Below, one piece after another: positions 16,436-25,104 of a stretch of DNA of 64,000 nucleotides. A program made the translations under genes and the position numbers. The stretch lies in assembly GCF_039548895.1 (NCBI RefSeq), contig NZ_JBCLVG010000002.1; one strand, given 5' to 3'. A model generated the notes under the pieces. It was not told the DNA's origin, ran no database searches, and saw only the letters and a list, made by a program, of their open reading frames with translations. This DNA is from Orlajensenia stereocauli. Lineage in GTDB: Bacteria > Actinomycetota > Actinomycetes > Actinomycetales > Microbacteriaceae. Every line of letters begins with the position of its first letter. Positions within the stretch are counted from its first letter, which is position 1.

Positions 16436-17215
16436 GTGAGCGCGGACGCGCCTCGGGTGCTGGTCGTCGTGCCCACCTACTGCGAGGTCGACTCCCTGCG
16501 CCCGCTGGTGCAGGGGGTGCTGGCGTCGGAGTCGAAGCCGTCGGTGCTCGTCGTCGACGACAATTCGCCAGACGGCACCGGAGCACTGGCCGACGAGATG
16601 GCGGCAGCGGAACCACGGATGCAGGTTCTCCATCGTGCGCGCAAGGAAGGTCTGGGCCCGGCCTACATCTCCGGATTCCACCGTGCGCTCGACTCCGGCG
16701 AGTTCGACATCATCGTCGAGATGGACGCCGACGGATCGCATCAGCCCGAGGAGCTCGTGCTGCTCATCGCCGCGATCACTGACGGCGCGGACCTCGCGAT
16801 CGGGGCGCGCTGGATTCCGGGCGGACGCACCGTGCACTGGCCGTGGTACCGCAAGCTCATCTCACGGAGCGCAACGGCCTACGCCAGGGTGATGCTGCGG
16901 TCGCACCTGCACGACATCACCTCGGGGTACCGGGCGTTCCGGGCGCCGTTCCTCGCCTCCCTCGATCTCGACGGGTTGCAGAGCGCCGGCTACGCGTTCC
17001 AGATCGAGGTCGCCTGGCGTGCAGAACGCGCCGGCGCCGACATCCGGGAGGTGCCGATCACCTTCGTCGAACGCCACGACGGCACCTCGAAGATGACGAC
17101 GGGCATCGCACTGGAGGCGATAGGCCAGGTCACCCGCTGGGGGCTCAGCCGTCGCTCGGCACCGGCTTCGGCGTCGGATCAGGTTTCGGCGCCGCCTTCC
17201 CCACCACGATCGTGA
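16436..17215 (+). CDS. GT2 glycosyltransferase, polyprenol-phosphate mannose synthase-like
   Basis: A 259-residue GT-A enzyme without C-terminal membrane helices. Motifs are VVPTYCEVDSL, VVDDNSPDGTG, the DxD-type VEMDADGSHQPEEL, IGARWIPGG, DITSGYRAFR and VPITFVERHDGTSKM. This is the soluble DPM1/Ppm1 pattern, transferring mannose from GDP-mannose to polyprenyl phosphate for glycolipid or protein mannosylation at the membrane. The GTG at 16436 is the only plausible start in frame. The last 71 bp overlap the 3' end of the convergent PBP gene, which is unusual; the tail residues after WGLSRRS look non-conserved. Confidence 0.85.
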   Translation: MSADAPRVLVVVPTYCEVDSLRPLVQGVLASESKPSVLVVDDNSPDGTGALADEMAAAEPRMQVLHRARKEGLGPAYISGFHRALDSGEFDIIVEMDADGSHQPEELVLLIAAITDGADLAIGARWIPGGRTVHWPWYRKLISRSATAYARVMLRSHLHDITSGYRAFRAPFLASLDLDGLQSAGYAFQIEVAWRAERAGADIREVPITFVERHDGTSKMTTGIALEAIGQVTRWGLSRRSAPASASDQVSAPPSPPRS

Positions 17216-19712
17216 TGGTGGAGCCCGGCGCGACGGCTGTGCCGGGGGCCGGGTCGAGGGAGATAACCTTCCCGACGGTTTGAGAGTCTGTCGTCGCCTG
17301 CTCTGACGTCTTCACGGTGAAGCCCGCGTCGCGGAGCGTCTTCGCAGCGCTCTGGGGATCCGAGCCGACGGACGGCACGACGACGAGCGAGCCGTTCGAC
17401 GTGAAGGCCGTGATGAGGGAGCCGCGCGGCGCCGAGCCAGACGGGTCGGTGCCGACGACCTGACCTGCCGGCAGCTCCGAATCCCGCGCGCCGCCGTCGG
17501 CGAAGCTGAAGCCGGCGTCCTCGATGATCTGCTCGGCCTCGACGATCGACTTGCCCCGGACATCCGGGACGTCGCGCGTCACTGTGACGAGGGTGCTGCC
17601 GTCGGGGTCGGCGAATTCGCCGCCGGGGTACTTCGCATTGGCCGTCGACATGATGCGGGGCCAGATCTGGTGACGGATGACGGCCGCCTCCGTGCCATTG
17701 AAGTAGGTGTCGCGGAGATTCACGTGGCCGCTGGCGTTGTAGACGCCGACGGTGGTGGCGACGCGGGTGCTCGCCCCGCTCATCCAGGTGGCCTCGGCGT
17801 TGTCGCTCGTGCCGGTCTTGCCGATCATCGGCGAGTGCGGCTCAGTGCGGTAGTCGGAGGTCGAGCCCGTGCCGTTGCTCATGACCCGCTGCATGGCGTA
17901 GGCCATCGCCGAGGTGACCTTCGGGTCGACCTTCTGTGCGCAGTTCGCCGACGGCACCGTGATCTCCTTGCCGTGGCGAAGCACCCTGTCGATCACGATC
18001 GGTTCGCACACGACGCCGTTCGCGGCGACGGCGGCGAAGGCCGCGGCCATCGTGATGGGGGCGATCTCGTTCGTACCGAGGATGGAGGCAGGTCCTTGTT
18101 GCAGCGGGTTGCCGTCGGCCCGATGCACTCCGAAGGCTTCGGCGGTCTGGCGGATGCCGCAGAGGTCGAGTTGCTTGGCCATCGCGACGAAGCCCGTGTT
18201 CTCCGAATTCTGCGTGTTGTACAGGGCCGTCCACGTGCCACCGCCACCACCCTCGTCGTTGCGCGGGCTCCACGACGGGTCGGACACTGGACCGTTGCAG
18301 CTGTCGTTGAAGGTGCCCCAGTCGGAGCGGCGGTACGCGTTCACGTATTCGTTGAGGGAGTGCCCCTCCTTGATCCACTCTCCGAGGGTGAAGATCTTGT
18401 AGGTCGATCCCGGCTGGAAGCCGGCCGATCCGCCGTAGTCGCCGTCGGTGTTGTAGTTCACGGCGCTGTATTCGGGGTTGGCGAGGACTTCGGGGTCATC
18501 GGAGAACATCTTGTTCTGGGTCATCTCGAGCACGCGTCCGGTGCCGACCTCGACGGACACGCTCGACGCACCGACGTCGATGGCGGGCGCCGTGCGCGGG
18601 ACCAGCTCGGTCATGGCGGTCTCGGCCGTTCCCTGAAGACTGAGGTCGATGGTGGTGAAGACGTCGAGGCCGCCGCGCTTGAGGAGGTTCATCCGCTCGG
18701 CCTCGGTCGCGCCGAAGGCCTCGTTGTTCCGGATGGTCCAATAGACGTAGTCGCAGAAGTAGGCGGAACCGCCTGCGCTCGTGCAGCCGGTGCTCGGTTC
18801 GGTGATGACGGGGGCGATCGGCGTCGCCACGGCTGCGTCGTGCTCCTTCTGCGTGACCTTGCTGTACTCGAGCATCTTGTCGAGGATGTAGTCGCGCCGG
18901 GACTTCGTGCTGGCGTAACCGTTCTCGGCGCCGTTCTTGGCGTTGTCCGGCTTGTCGAGGCGGAACTTCTCGGGGTTGTTGACGATCGCCAGCAGCGATG
19001 CCGCCTGCTCCAGGGAGAGCTCAGCAGCGCTGGTGCCGAAGTAGTAATTGGCCGCCGACTCGATTCCGTAGACGCGCCCACCGAAGAAGGCGATGTTCAG
19101 GTAGCCGAGGAGGATCTGGTCCTTCGTGTACTTCTTCTCGACGCCGATCGCGAGCCGCATCTCCTTGAGCTTGCGGTCGGGGGTCTGTTTGATGGCCGAC
19201 TCGACAGCGGCATCCTCCTCCTCAGGAGTCTTCGCCGTGGCGACGGCCTGCTGTACGCGCACGTTCTTCACGTACTGCTGGGTGATCGACGATCCGCCCT
19301 GGATGTCGCCGCCCGAGACGCTCACGAGGGCCGCGCGCAGGGTGCCCTGGATGTCGATGCCGCCGTGTTCGTAGAAGCGCGGATCCTCCCCGGCGACGGC
19401 GGCATCCTTCGCGTACTGCGAGACGTTCTCCCACTCGACCTCCTCGCGGTCCTGGTCGAAGAAGGAGGCCAGCAGGTAAGGAGGGGCGTTGTCGACCGTG
19501 GCGTAGATGTTGGTCTTCTCGGCGAGGTCGCTGATCTCGAGGTAGCCGGGAAGCTTCTCGAACATCGAGATACTGCTCGTTGCGGCCAGACCTCCGATGG
19601 CCAGGGCAGGGGTCACTGCGAGGGTGGCCAGCACCGCTACGGCGACACTCAGCCCCAGGAACGCGAGGAAGGCTCGCCCCCTCGCGGGCCGTTCAGCCTC
19701 GGAATCACCCAC
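17145..19712 (-). CDS. ponA: Class A penicillin-binding protein with PASTA repeats (PonA-like)
   Basis: An 855-residue bifunctional peptidoglycan synthase. An N-terminal TM helix (about residues 14-43) anchors it. The GT51 glycosyltransferase domain includes AGEDPRFYEHGGID (catalytic E109), GGSSITQQYVKN and RRDYILDKML. The transpeptidase domain has S436-x-x-K439 (PGSTYKIF), S503-x-N (SEN) and K632-T-G-T. Two C-terminal PASTA repeats follow (VPDVRGKSIVEAEQIIEDAG; VPSVGSDPQSAAKTLRDAG), then a Pro/Lys tail. PASTA domains bind muropeptides and the cell wall. All catalytic motifs are intact. It acts at the outer face of the membrane. Confidence 0.93.
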   Translation of the reverse strand: MGDSEAERPARGRAFLAFLGLSVAVAVLATLAVTPALAIGGLAATSSISMFEKLPGYLEISDLAEKTNIYATVDNAPPYLLASFFDQDREEVEWENVSQYAKDAAVAGEDPRFYEHGGIDIQGTLRAALVSVSGGDIQGGSSITQQYVKNVRVQQAVATAKTPEEEDAAVESAIKQTPDRKLKEMRLAIGVEKKYTKDQILLGYLNIAFFGGRVYGIESAANYYFGTSAAELSLEQAASLLAIVNNPEKFRLDKPDNAKNGAENGYASTKSRRDYILDKMLEYSKVTQKEHDAAVATPIAPVITEPSTGCTSAGGSAYFCDYVYWTIRNNEAFGATEAERMNLLKRGGLDVFTTIDLSLQGTAETAMTELVPRTAPAIDVGASSVSVEVGTGRVLEMTQNKMFSDDPEVLANPEYSAVNYNTDGDYGGSAGFQPGSTYKIFTLGEWIKEGHSLNEYVNAYRRSDWGTFNDSCNGPVSDPSWSPRNDEGGGGGTWTALYNTQNSENTGFVAMAKQLDLCGIRQTAEAFGVHRADGNPLQQGPASILGTNEIAPITMAAAFAAVAANGVVCEPIVIDRVLRHGKEITVPSANCAQKVDPKVTSAMAYAMQRVMSNGTGSTSDYRTEPHSPMIGKTGTSDNAEATWMSGASTRVATTVGVYNASGHVNLRDTYFNGTEAAVIRHQIWPRIMSTANAKYPGGEFADPDGSTLVTVTRDVPDVRGKSIVEAEQIIEDAGFSFADGGARDSELPAGQVVGTDPSGSAPRGSLITAFTSNGSLVVVPSVGSDPQSAAKTLRDAGFTVKTSEQATTDSQTVGKVISLDPAPGTAVAPGSTITIVVGKAAPKPDPTPKPVPSDG

Positions 19713-19879
19713 CCCTGCACCCCTCTCTCAGTGAGCATCCGGCCAGCGGATGCCTCCAGCGCGCACCCTCCCGTCCCCGGAGTGCATCACGTCATGTTCG
19801 ACTCTGACAGAAGGTGCGCAGAAGAGTGGCATTGGTTGCCTGATCGTGATGGCGCGTTCCGGGCTCGCGGCGCTCGATG

Positions 19880-20635
19880 TCAGTCCGACATCGTGCGCAG
19901 GTAAGCCAGTTGGGCGCGCACCGACGCCTCGGCCGCCGGCCGAACAGCGGCATCGGTTCCGGCATAGACGAGGTCGGTGACGGCTGCGACCGACGCGTCG
20001 GTGCCCACCTGCTCGAGTGCCCGGCGCACCTCGGCGAGCCTGTCTGCGCGATGCGCGAGGTAGGCGGTGGCGACGGCGGCCAGGTCGTTGAGCTCGGGGC
20101 CGTGACCGGGCAGCACGCGTACAGGACCGAGCGCCTGCAGCCGCTCGAGGGAGCGCAGGTACGGGCCGAGGGCTCCGTCAGGGTCGGCGATGATGCTGGT
20201 GCCGCGACCGAGCACCGTGTCGCCGGTGAAGACTGCGGCGTCGGTATCGCCCAGCAGGAGGAAGCACGCCGAGTCGGCCGTGTGGCCGGGGGTGCCGAGC
20301 ACGCGCAGGCGCACTCCGGCCGCGTCGATGAGCTCTCCGTCGACCAACGGCGGGGCGTCGCGGCAGAGGGCCGGATCGAGGGCGCGAACAGGGGCGCCGG
20401 TTCGGGCGACGAGGGCGTCGATGCCGTCGGCGTGATCGGCGTGGTGGTGGGTGAGCAGGATGAGCTCGACGTGGCCGGAGGATGCGAGGGCGGCGAGGTG
20501 GGCGTCGTCGTTCGGACCCGGGTCGATCACCATGACGGATGCCGAGCCAGGGGCTGCGATCACGTAGGAGTTCGTGCCGTCGAGCGTCATCGGCCCGGGG
20601 TTCGGGGCGAGCACGCGGCGCACGATGGAGCTCAT
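19880..20635 (-). CDS. MBL-fold metallo-hydrolase (LACTB2-like)
   Basis: A 251-residue metallo-beta-lactamase-fold hydrolase. The dinuclear metal motif is LLTHHHADHADGID (HxHxDH). Further ligands are in LGTPGHTADS, FTGDTVLGRG and VLPGHGPELND. LACTB2-like members are endoribonucleases or thioesterases; the sequence does not decide. The start MSSIVRRVLAPNPG is preferred over one six codons upstream because TACGCT lies 6 nt before it and family proteins begin at this point. Divergent from moeB, with a tandem repeat between. Confidence 0.85.
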   Translation of the reverse strand: MSSIVRRVLAPNPGPMTLDGTNSYVIAAPGSASVMVIDPGPNDDAHLAALASSGHVELILLTHHHADHADGIDALVARTGAPVRALDPALCRDAPPLVDGELIDAAGVRLRVLGTPGHTADSACFLLLGDTDAAVFTGDTVLGRGTSIIADPDGALGPYLRSLERLQALGPVRVLPGHGPELNDLAAVATAYLAHRADRLAEVRRALEQVGTDASVAAVTDLVYAGTDAAVRPAAEASVRAQLAYLRTMSD

Positions 20636-20641
20636 GGCAGC

Positions 20642-20647
20642 AGCGTA
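20642..20647 (-). promoter_or_regulatory. -10-like hexamer before the MBL-fold gene
   Basis: TACGCT on the minus strand, 6 nt before the ATG at 20635. Confidence 0.4.
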
Positions 20648-20670
20648 GGGCACGGGGCGGGGGCGGGGCC

Positions 20671-20805
20671 GGGACCGGGCGCTTCGGCCGCGGACTTCGT
20701 CCGGGCCTCAGCGAGCGGGGAGGGGTCGGTGCGCGCGGGGGCGGGACCGGGCGCTTCGGCCGCGGACTTCGTCCGGGCCTCAGCGAGCGGGGAGGGGCCG
20801 GTGCG
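20671..20805. repeat. 72-bp tandem duplication of a dispersed palindromic repeat
   Basis: Two copies with period 72 (20671-20742 and 20743-20805), differing at one of the first 63 positions. Each contains a hairpin core GGCCGCGGACTTCGTCCGGG (CGGAC-ttc-GTCCG). Related copies occur at 24731-24836 and 30746-30850. Confidence 0.85.
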
Positions 20806-20843
20806 AGCAGGGCGGGCGACCCGATGCGGGTGGCTGCCCGTGT

Positions 20844-20849
20844 CAGAAT
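20844..20849 (+). promoter_or_regulatory. -10-like hexamer before moeB
   Basis: CAGAAT ending 6 nt before the ATG at 20856, with no Shine-Dalgarno. Confidence 0.35.
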
Positions 20850-20855
20850 CGGCGT

Positions 20856-21980
20856 ATGGCTCCGAGCGTCGATCCGTCGTCCCGTCGTTTCGCGCGCCAG
20901 CACGTTCTCGCCGGCTTCGGGCTCGCGGGCCAGCGCTCGCTCGCCGACGCTCACATCCTCGTCATCGGCGCCGGCGGTCTCGGCAGCGCCGTGATCCCGG
21001 CGCTCGCGGCCGTGGGCATCGGCACCATCTCGCTCGTCGACCCGGACACCGTCGACGAGACGAACCTGCCGCGCCAGACCGCTCACGGCGTGGCCGACGT
21101 CGGTCGGCTCAAGGTCGATTCGGCGGCGGATGCCGCTGCACGCCTCGCCCCCGATCTTCTGGTCATCCGTCACCCCGTGCTCTTCAGCACCGAGAACGCA
21201 CCGGTGCTGCTCGACGGGGTCGACCTCGTCATCGACGGCAGTGACAGCATCGATGCCCGCTACGCCGCCAACGACGCTGCGGCCGCCCTCGGCATCCCGT
21301 TGGTCTGGGGGTCTGCTGTGGGCTACGGCGCGCAGGTCGGCGTCGCCTGGGATGCGCATGGCATCGACTACCGCGACCTCTTCCCCGAGCAGTCGAGCGA
21401 TGACGGCGACAGCTGCGAGCTGACCGGTGTTCTGCCGATGGTGTGCGGCGTGGCCGGTGCGCTCATGGCGGCCGAGGCCGTGAAGCTCCTGACGGGCATC
21501 GGGGAGCCCCTCCTCGGCCGCGTCGCGGTGTACGACGCGCTCACCGGGCGCACCCGCGAGGTGCCGTACGCCCGGGACCCGGCTCGCGGTGCGACGGATG
21601 CCGCAGCCGCCGTCAAGTCTCCGACCTCCGTCGTCCCGGAACCAAGCGCGGCAGACTCCCGCCCCCGCACGTACTCGGCGCCCGAGCTCGCCGTGGCGCT
21701 CGACGGGGCGAACCCGCCCGCTCTCCTCGACGTCCGCGAGGACTGGGAGGCGGCGATCGCCGAGCTCCCGGGGTCGACGCGCATCCCGTTCGGCGAGCTC
21801 GGCGCCCGGATCGGCGAGCTCGATCCATCCGTCCCCGTCGTCGTGTACTGCCATCTCGGGGTTCGGTCGGCGCACGCCCTCGTGTTCCTCGAGCAGAGCG
21901 GTTTCTCGCAGGCATCGCACCTCGCCGGCGGAATCGAGGAGTGGGCGGCATCCGTCGACCCGGGAATGAAGCGGTACTGA
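20856..21980 (+). CDS. moeB: MoeB/ThiF-type adenylyltransferase with C-terminal rhodanese domain
   Basis: A 374-residue E1-like enzyme. Residues about 10-235 are ThiF/MoeB: the ATP-binding loop ILVIGAGGLGSAVIPALAAVGIG, the arginine finger region TNLPRQTAHGVADVG, DLVIDGSDSIDARY, and the cysteine segment GDSCELTGVLPMVCGVAG. Residues about 270-374 are a rhodanese domain with active-site VYCHLGVRSAHAL. It adenylates the MoaD C-terminal glycine and may supply sulfur for thiocarboxylate formation, preparing MoaD for molybdopterin synthase. First gene of the moeB-moeA-moaC/mog-moaE run; probably leaderless. Confidence 0.9.
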   Translation: MAPSVDPSSRRFARQHVLAGFGLAGQRSLADAHILVIGAGGLGSAVIPALAAVGIGTISLVDPDTVDETNLPRQTAHGVADVGRLKVDSAADAAARLAPDLLVIRHPVLFSTENAPVLLDGVDLVIDGSDSIDARYAANDAAAALGIPLVWGSAVGYGAQVGVAWDAHGIDYRDLFPEQSSDDGDSCELTGVLPMVCGVAGALMAAEAVKLLTGIGEPLLGRVAVYDALTGRTREVPYARDPARGATDAAAAVKSPTSVVPEPSAADSRPRTYSAPELAVALDGANPPALLDVREDWEAAIAELPGSTRIPFGELGARIGELDPSVPVVVYCHLGVRSAHALVFLEQSGFSQASHLAGGIEEWAASVDPGMKRY

Positions 21981-22016
21981 TGGCGAGGCGGCGCTGATGG
22001 CGGGCGAGAACTGATG
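21980..22016 (+). repeat. Short 17-nt degenerate repeat carrying three ATGs at the moeB-moeA junction
   Basis: CTGATGG-like units place ATGs at 21980, 21997 and 22014, spaced 17 nt, in different frames. Only the last is in the moeA frame. It looks like a small duplication of the stop/start junction. Confidence 0.5.
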
Positions 22017-23210
22017 GGCGAGCGCATCACGGTCGAGGAGCACGCCGAGCGCGTCGCGGCGCTGCTCGCCCCGCTTCGGGACCGCGGAGCGGCCGACACC
22101 CTGCCGCTGCTCGACGCACGCGGCCGGGCGACGGCCGACGCCATCCACAGCGCCATCGACCTGCCCCCTTTTCGCAATTCCCAGATGGACGGCTTCGCCG
22201 TGCGCACCGTCGAGGTGGCCGCAGCGCCCGTCACGCTGCCGATCGTCGGCGAGGTGGCGGCAGCTCCCGGCGAGCCGTCGGCGCTGGAGCCCGGCACGGC
22301 GACCCGGATCATGACGGGTGCTCCGATTCCGCCGGGGGCGGATGCGGTGGTCCCTGTGGAGGACACGACGGTCGACGGCGATGCCGTCACGATCCGGCGC
22401 GCTCGTGAGGTGGGGGAGTACATCCGCGAGGCCGGTTCCGACCTCCCGGCCGGAGCCGAACTGCTCGGCGCCGGGGTGCTGCTCGAGTCGCGCCAGCTCG
22501 CCGCCCTCGCCGCGTCTGGGCTGACCGAGGTGGCCGTGCGGTCGCGCGTGCGGGTCGCTGTCGTGAGCACGGGATCCGAGTTGGTCACCCCAGGCCAGCC
22601 CCTGGGGGCCGGCGAGATCCCGGATTCCAATGGGATCGCACTGCAGGCTGCCGCTGCCGCCGCCGGAGCCGTCGTCGTCTCGGCCGCCCGCGTGCGCGAC
22701 GACGCCGAGGAGCTGCGCGCCAGGTTCGACGCCGCCATCGATGCCGGCGCCGAGCTGCTGCTCACCAGCGGCGGAGTCTCGATGGGCGACCACGAGGTGG
22801 TGCGCGACCTGCTCGAGCCGCTCGGAGCCTGGGTCGGCGCCGTCGCCATGCAGCCCGGTGGTCCACAGGCCACGGCGACGTATCGCGGCCTGCCCGTGAT
22901 CTGCTTCCCGGGCAACCCCGTGAGCAGCCAGCTGTCGTTCGCGCTGTTCGTGGCGCCGGTGCTGCGCGAGATCGCCGGCCTGCCCGTCGCCGTGCGCGAG
23001 CAGCGCGCGATGGCGGCATCCGTCACCTCCGTCGTCGGTCGACGGCAGTACCTCCGCGGGCGTCGGATGCCGGGTGGCGTCGTCGAGGTCGTCGGTGGAC
23101 CCGGCTCGCACCTCGTGGCAGCCCTCGCCGCCGCCGACGTGCTCGTGATCGTTCCGGAAGCCGTCGCTGCTCTCGCCGCCGGTGATCTCGTGGAAGTGTT
23201 GGAGCTATGA
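22014..23210 (+). CDS. moeA: Molybdopterin molybdenumtransferase MoeA
   Basis: A 398-residue MoeA, which inserts molybdate into adenylated molybdopterin. Domain motifs in order are LPPFRNSQMDGFAVRT, RIMTGAPIPPGADAVVPVEDT, VVSTGSELV, GEIPDSNG, TSGGVSMGDHEVV and CFPGNPVSSQLSF. The C-terminal domain ends in LVEVLEL. Full length for the family. It follows moeB after 33 nt, and its TGA overlaps the ATG of the next gene (ATGA), indicating translational coupling. Cytosolic. Confidence 0.95.
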   Translation: MGERITVEEHAERVAALLAPLRDRGAADTLPLLDARGRATADAIHSAIDLPPFRNSQMDGFAVRTVEVAAAPVTLPIVGEVAAAPGEPSALEPGTATRIMTGAPIPPGADAVVPVEDTTVDGDAVTIRRAREVGEYIREAGSDLPAGAELLGAGVLLESRQLAALAASGLTEVAVRSRVRVAVVSTGSELVTPGQPLGAGEIPDSNGIALQAAAAAAGAVVVSAARVRDDAEELRARFDAAIDAGAELLLTSGGVSMGDHEVVRDLLEPLGAWVGAVAMQPGGPQATATYRGLPVICFPGNPVSSQLSFALFVAPVLREIAGLPVAVREQRAMAASVTSVVGRRQYLRGRRMPGGVVEVVGGPGSHLVAALAAADVLVIVPEAVAALAAGDLVEVLEL

Positions 23211-24310
23211 CCGAGAAGCACGAGCACCACGACGCCACGGCGTTGAGCCACGTCGACGATCAGGGCCGCGCCCGCATGATCGACGTCGGCGACAAGACCG
23301 TCACGCGCCGGGTCGCCGTGGCCACCGGACGCCTCACGACCACGCCCGAGGTGGTGGCGCTCGTGATCGCCGACGGCATGCCGAAGGCCGACGTGCTCGC
23401 GACGGCACGCATCGCCGGCATCCAGGGTGCCAAGCGCACGAGCGAGCTCATCCCGCTCTGCCACCTGCTGCCGCTCGACTCCGTGAAGCTCGAGTTCGGC
23501 TTCGGCGCCGACAGCATCGACATCCGCGCGCAGGTGTCGGTCACCGGCCGCACGGGCGTCGAGATGGAGGCCCTCACCGCCGTGGCCATCGCGGGCCTCA
23601 CCCTGCACGACATGGTGAAGGCCGTCGACCCCGGCGCCGAGCTCGGCGGCATCCGGCTGCTCGAGAAGACCGGCGGCAAGCGCGGACACTGGGTGGCCGA
23701 CGGAGCTGCCGGTGACCTGCTCGTCGAATCGCCGGGCACGGATGCCGCTGCGGATGCGGCCGCCGTGCGTCCAGCCGTCGCCGCGCCTGCTGCCGTCGTG
23801 GTCCCGTCGCCCGGCTCGGCCGTCGTCGTCGTGGCCTCGACGAGCGCCGCCGCCGGCACGTCGACGGATGCGACGGGCCCCGTGATCGCGGACTGGCTGC
23901 GGGCCGCCGGCTACGCGGTCGACGCCCCCATCGTCGTGGCCGATGCCGACGTCGCGACGGCGCTGGCCGAAGCTCTCGCCGGCTCGCCGCGCATCATCAT
24001 CACGACCGGGGGCACCGGGCTGCACCCGCAGGACCGAACGCCGGAGGCCACGAGCGCCCTGCTCGACCGCGAGCTGCCCGGGGTCGCCGAGGCGATCCGC
24101 GCTGCCGGTCGGGCCGTGACGCCCACGGCGGCGCTCAGCCGCGCCGTGGCCGGACTCGCCGGCGACACCGTCATCGTGAACCTGCCGGGATCGCCCGGCG
24201 GCGTGCGCGACGGCCTCGGCGTGCTGGGCGAGGTGCTGCCGCATCTCGTCGACCAGCTCGCCGGCGGCGGGCACGGCGGGCGGCGCGAACGGAGCCACCA
24301 CCATGCCTGA
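23207..24310 (+). CDS. moaC: MoaC-MogA/MoaB fusion protein
   Basis: A 367-residue fusion of two cofactor enzymes. Residues about 10-160 are MoaC (cyclic pyranopterin monophosphate synthase): LSHVDDQGRARMIDVGDK, AKRTSELIPLCHLLPLDSV, GVEMEALTAVAIAGLTLHDM and LLEKTGGKRGHW. A low-complexity Ala/Val linker follows. Residues about 190-345 are a MogA/MoaB domain (molybdopterin adenylyltransferase): IIITTGGTGLHPQDRTPEATSALL, ELPGVAEAIRAAG and VNLPGSPGGVRDGL. The MoaC motif reads CHLL where I expect CHPL. A His-rich tail ends the protein. Overlaps moeA and moaE. Confidence 0.93.
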   Translation: MTEKHEHHDATALSHVDDQGRARMIDVGDKTVTRRVAVATGRLTTTPEVVALVIADGMPKADVLATARIAGIQGAKRTSELIPLCHLLPLDSVKLEFGFGADSIDIRAQVSVTGRTGVEMEALTAVAIAGLTLHDMVKAVDPGAELGGIRLLEKTGGKRGHWVADGAAGDLLVESPGTDAAADAAAVRPAVAAPAAVVVPSPGSAVVVVASTSAAAGTSTDATGPVIADWLRAAGYAVDAPIVVADADVATALAEALAGSPRIIITTGGTGLHPQDRTPEATSALLDRELPGVAEAIRAAGRAVTPTAALSRAVAGLAGDTVIVNLPGSPGGVRDGLGVLGEVLPHLVDQLAGGGHGGRRERSHHHA

Positions 24311-24716
24311 CGTCTTCGCCGAGGTCACGGCCGACCGGCTCGACCGCGCCGTCATCGAGACCTTCGTGCTCACGCCGCAGGATGGCGCGATGGTGACCTT
24401 CGAGGGCGTCATCCGCGATCACGACCACGGCGAGAGCGTCGAGCTGCTCGACTACGAGGCGCATCCCGATGCCGAGGAGTTCCTGCGCACAGTGTGCGAG
24501 GAGATCGCCCGGGAGTTCGGCGTGCGCGTGGCTGCGGCGCATCGCATCGGACGGCTGGGCGTCGGCGACGTCGCTCTGGTCGCGAGCGTGGCGTCGGCTC
24601 ACCGTTCCGACGCCTTCGCCGCATGCTCGGCCCTGGTCGACCGCATCAAGGAGCGCACGCCCATCTGGAAGCGCCAACACCTGGCGACGGGCACGACGGA
24701 GTGGGTGAACCTGTAG
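24303..24716 (+). CDS. moaE: Molybdopterin synthase catalytic subunit MoaE
   Basis: A 137-residue MoaE, the large subunit that transfers MoaD thiocarboxylate sulfur to precursor Z. Family motifs: GAMVTFEGVIRDHDHGESVELLDYEAHP, then AAAHRIGRLGVGDVALVASVASAHRSDAF and the lysine-containing IKERTPIWKRQ at the C-terminus. It overlaps the moaC-mog gene by 8 nt, so is translated with it. Its partner MoaD is encoded on the other strand just downstream, tail-to-tail. Confidence 0.95.
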   Translation: MPDVFAEVTADRLDRAVIETFVLTPQDGAMVTFEGVIRDHDHGESVELLDYEAHPDAEEFLRTVCEEIAREFGVRVAAAHRIGRLGVGDVALVASVASAHRSDAFAACSALVDRIKERTPIWKRQHLATGTTEWVNL

Positions 24717-24730
24717 GGACTCCCGCGCTC

Positions 24731-24836
24731 CCGCTCGCAGAGGCCCGGGCGAAGCCCGCGGTCGACGCGCCCTGGTGCGCCCTCGGTCCTGATGCGTTTC
24801 GGACGCGGACTTCGTCCGGTCCTCAACGAACGGAGG
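24731..24836. repeat. Inverted pair of the dispersed palindromic repeat
   Basis: An inverted copy (24731-24764) and a direct copy (24798-24836) of the element seen at 20671-20805 face each other between the convergent moaE and moaD genes. They could fold into one long imperfect hairpin ending both transcripts. Confidence 0.7.
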
Positions 24837-24853
24837 TGCGGGTCGAGCGCGCT

Positions 24854-25102
24854 CTACCCCCCGGAGAACGGCGGCAGCACGTCGACGCGGGCGCCGAGAC
24901 GACGCGCGGGGTCGCGCGTCGCGAGGCCGTCGACCAGGAACGAGCCCGACGTCACGACGCGTGCCATGACCGGGCCGTAGCGCGCGACGAGGGCGGAGCC
25001 GAGGTCGCCCACAGTGGCGTCGGAGTCGACGTCGAGCACCTCCTCCTCGCGCCCTGCGGCCTCAGCCGCCGCGGCGAAGTAGCGCACGTGCACGTTGGCC
25101 AC
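24854..25102 (-). CDS. moaD: Molybdopterin synthase sulfur carrier subunit MoaD
   Basis: An 82-residue ubiquitin-like protein (VANVHVRYFAAAAEAAG ... RLGARVDVLPPFSGG). The C-terminal Gly-Gly is the site of adenylation by MoeB and thiocarboxylation. The only possible start is the GTG at 25102, two nt after the moaA stop, so translation is probably coupled to moaA. Length is typical. Confidence 0.93.
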   Translation of the reverse strand: MANVHVRYFAAAAEAAGREEEVLDVDSDATVGDLGSALVARYGPVMARVVTSGSFLVDGLATRDPARRLGARVDVLPPFSGG

Positions 25103-25104
25103 GC

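Noticed and set aside
17670..19904. 744-codon + frame
   Set aside because: Runs antisense through the PBP gene whose catalytic motifs are intact; valine/arginine-rich, no domain.
20671..20805. Tandem repeat as a CRISPR array
   Set aside because: Only two copies, unit of 72 bp almost identical throughout, with no variable spacers and no cas genes.
21368..24412. 1014-codon - frame
   Set aside because: Antisense to the moeB-moeA-moaC genes, low-complexity Ser/Ala/Arg composition, no motif.
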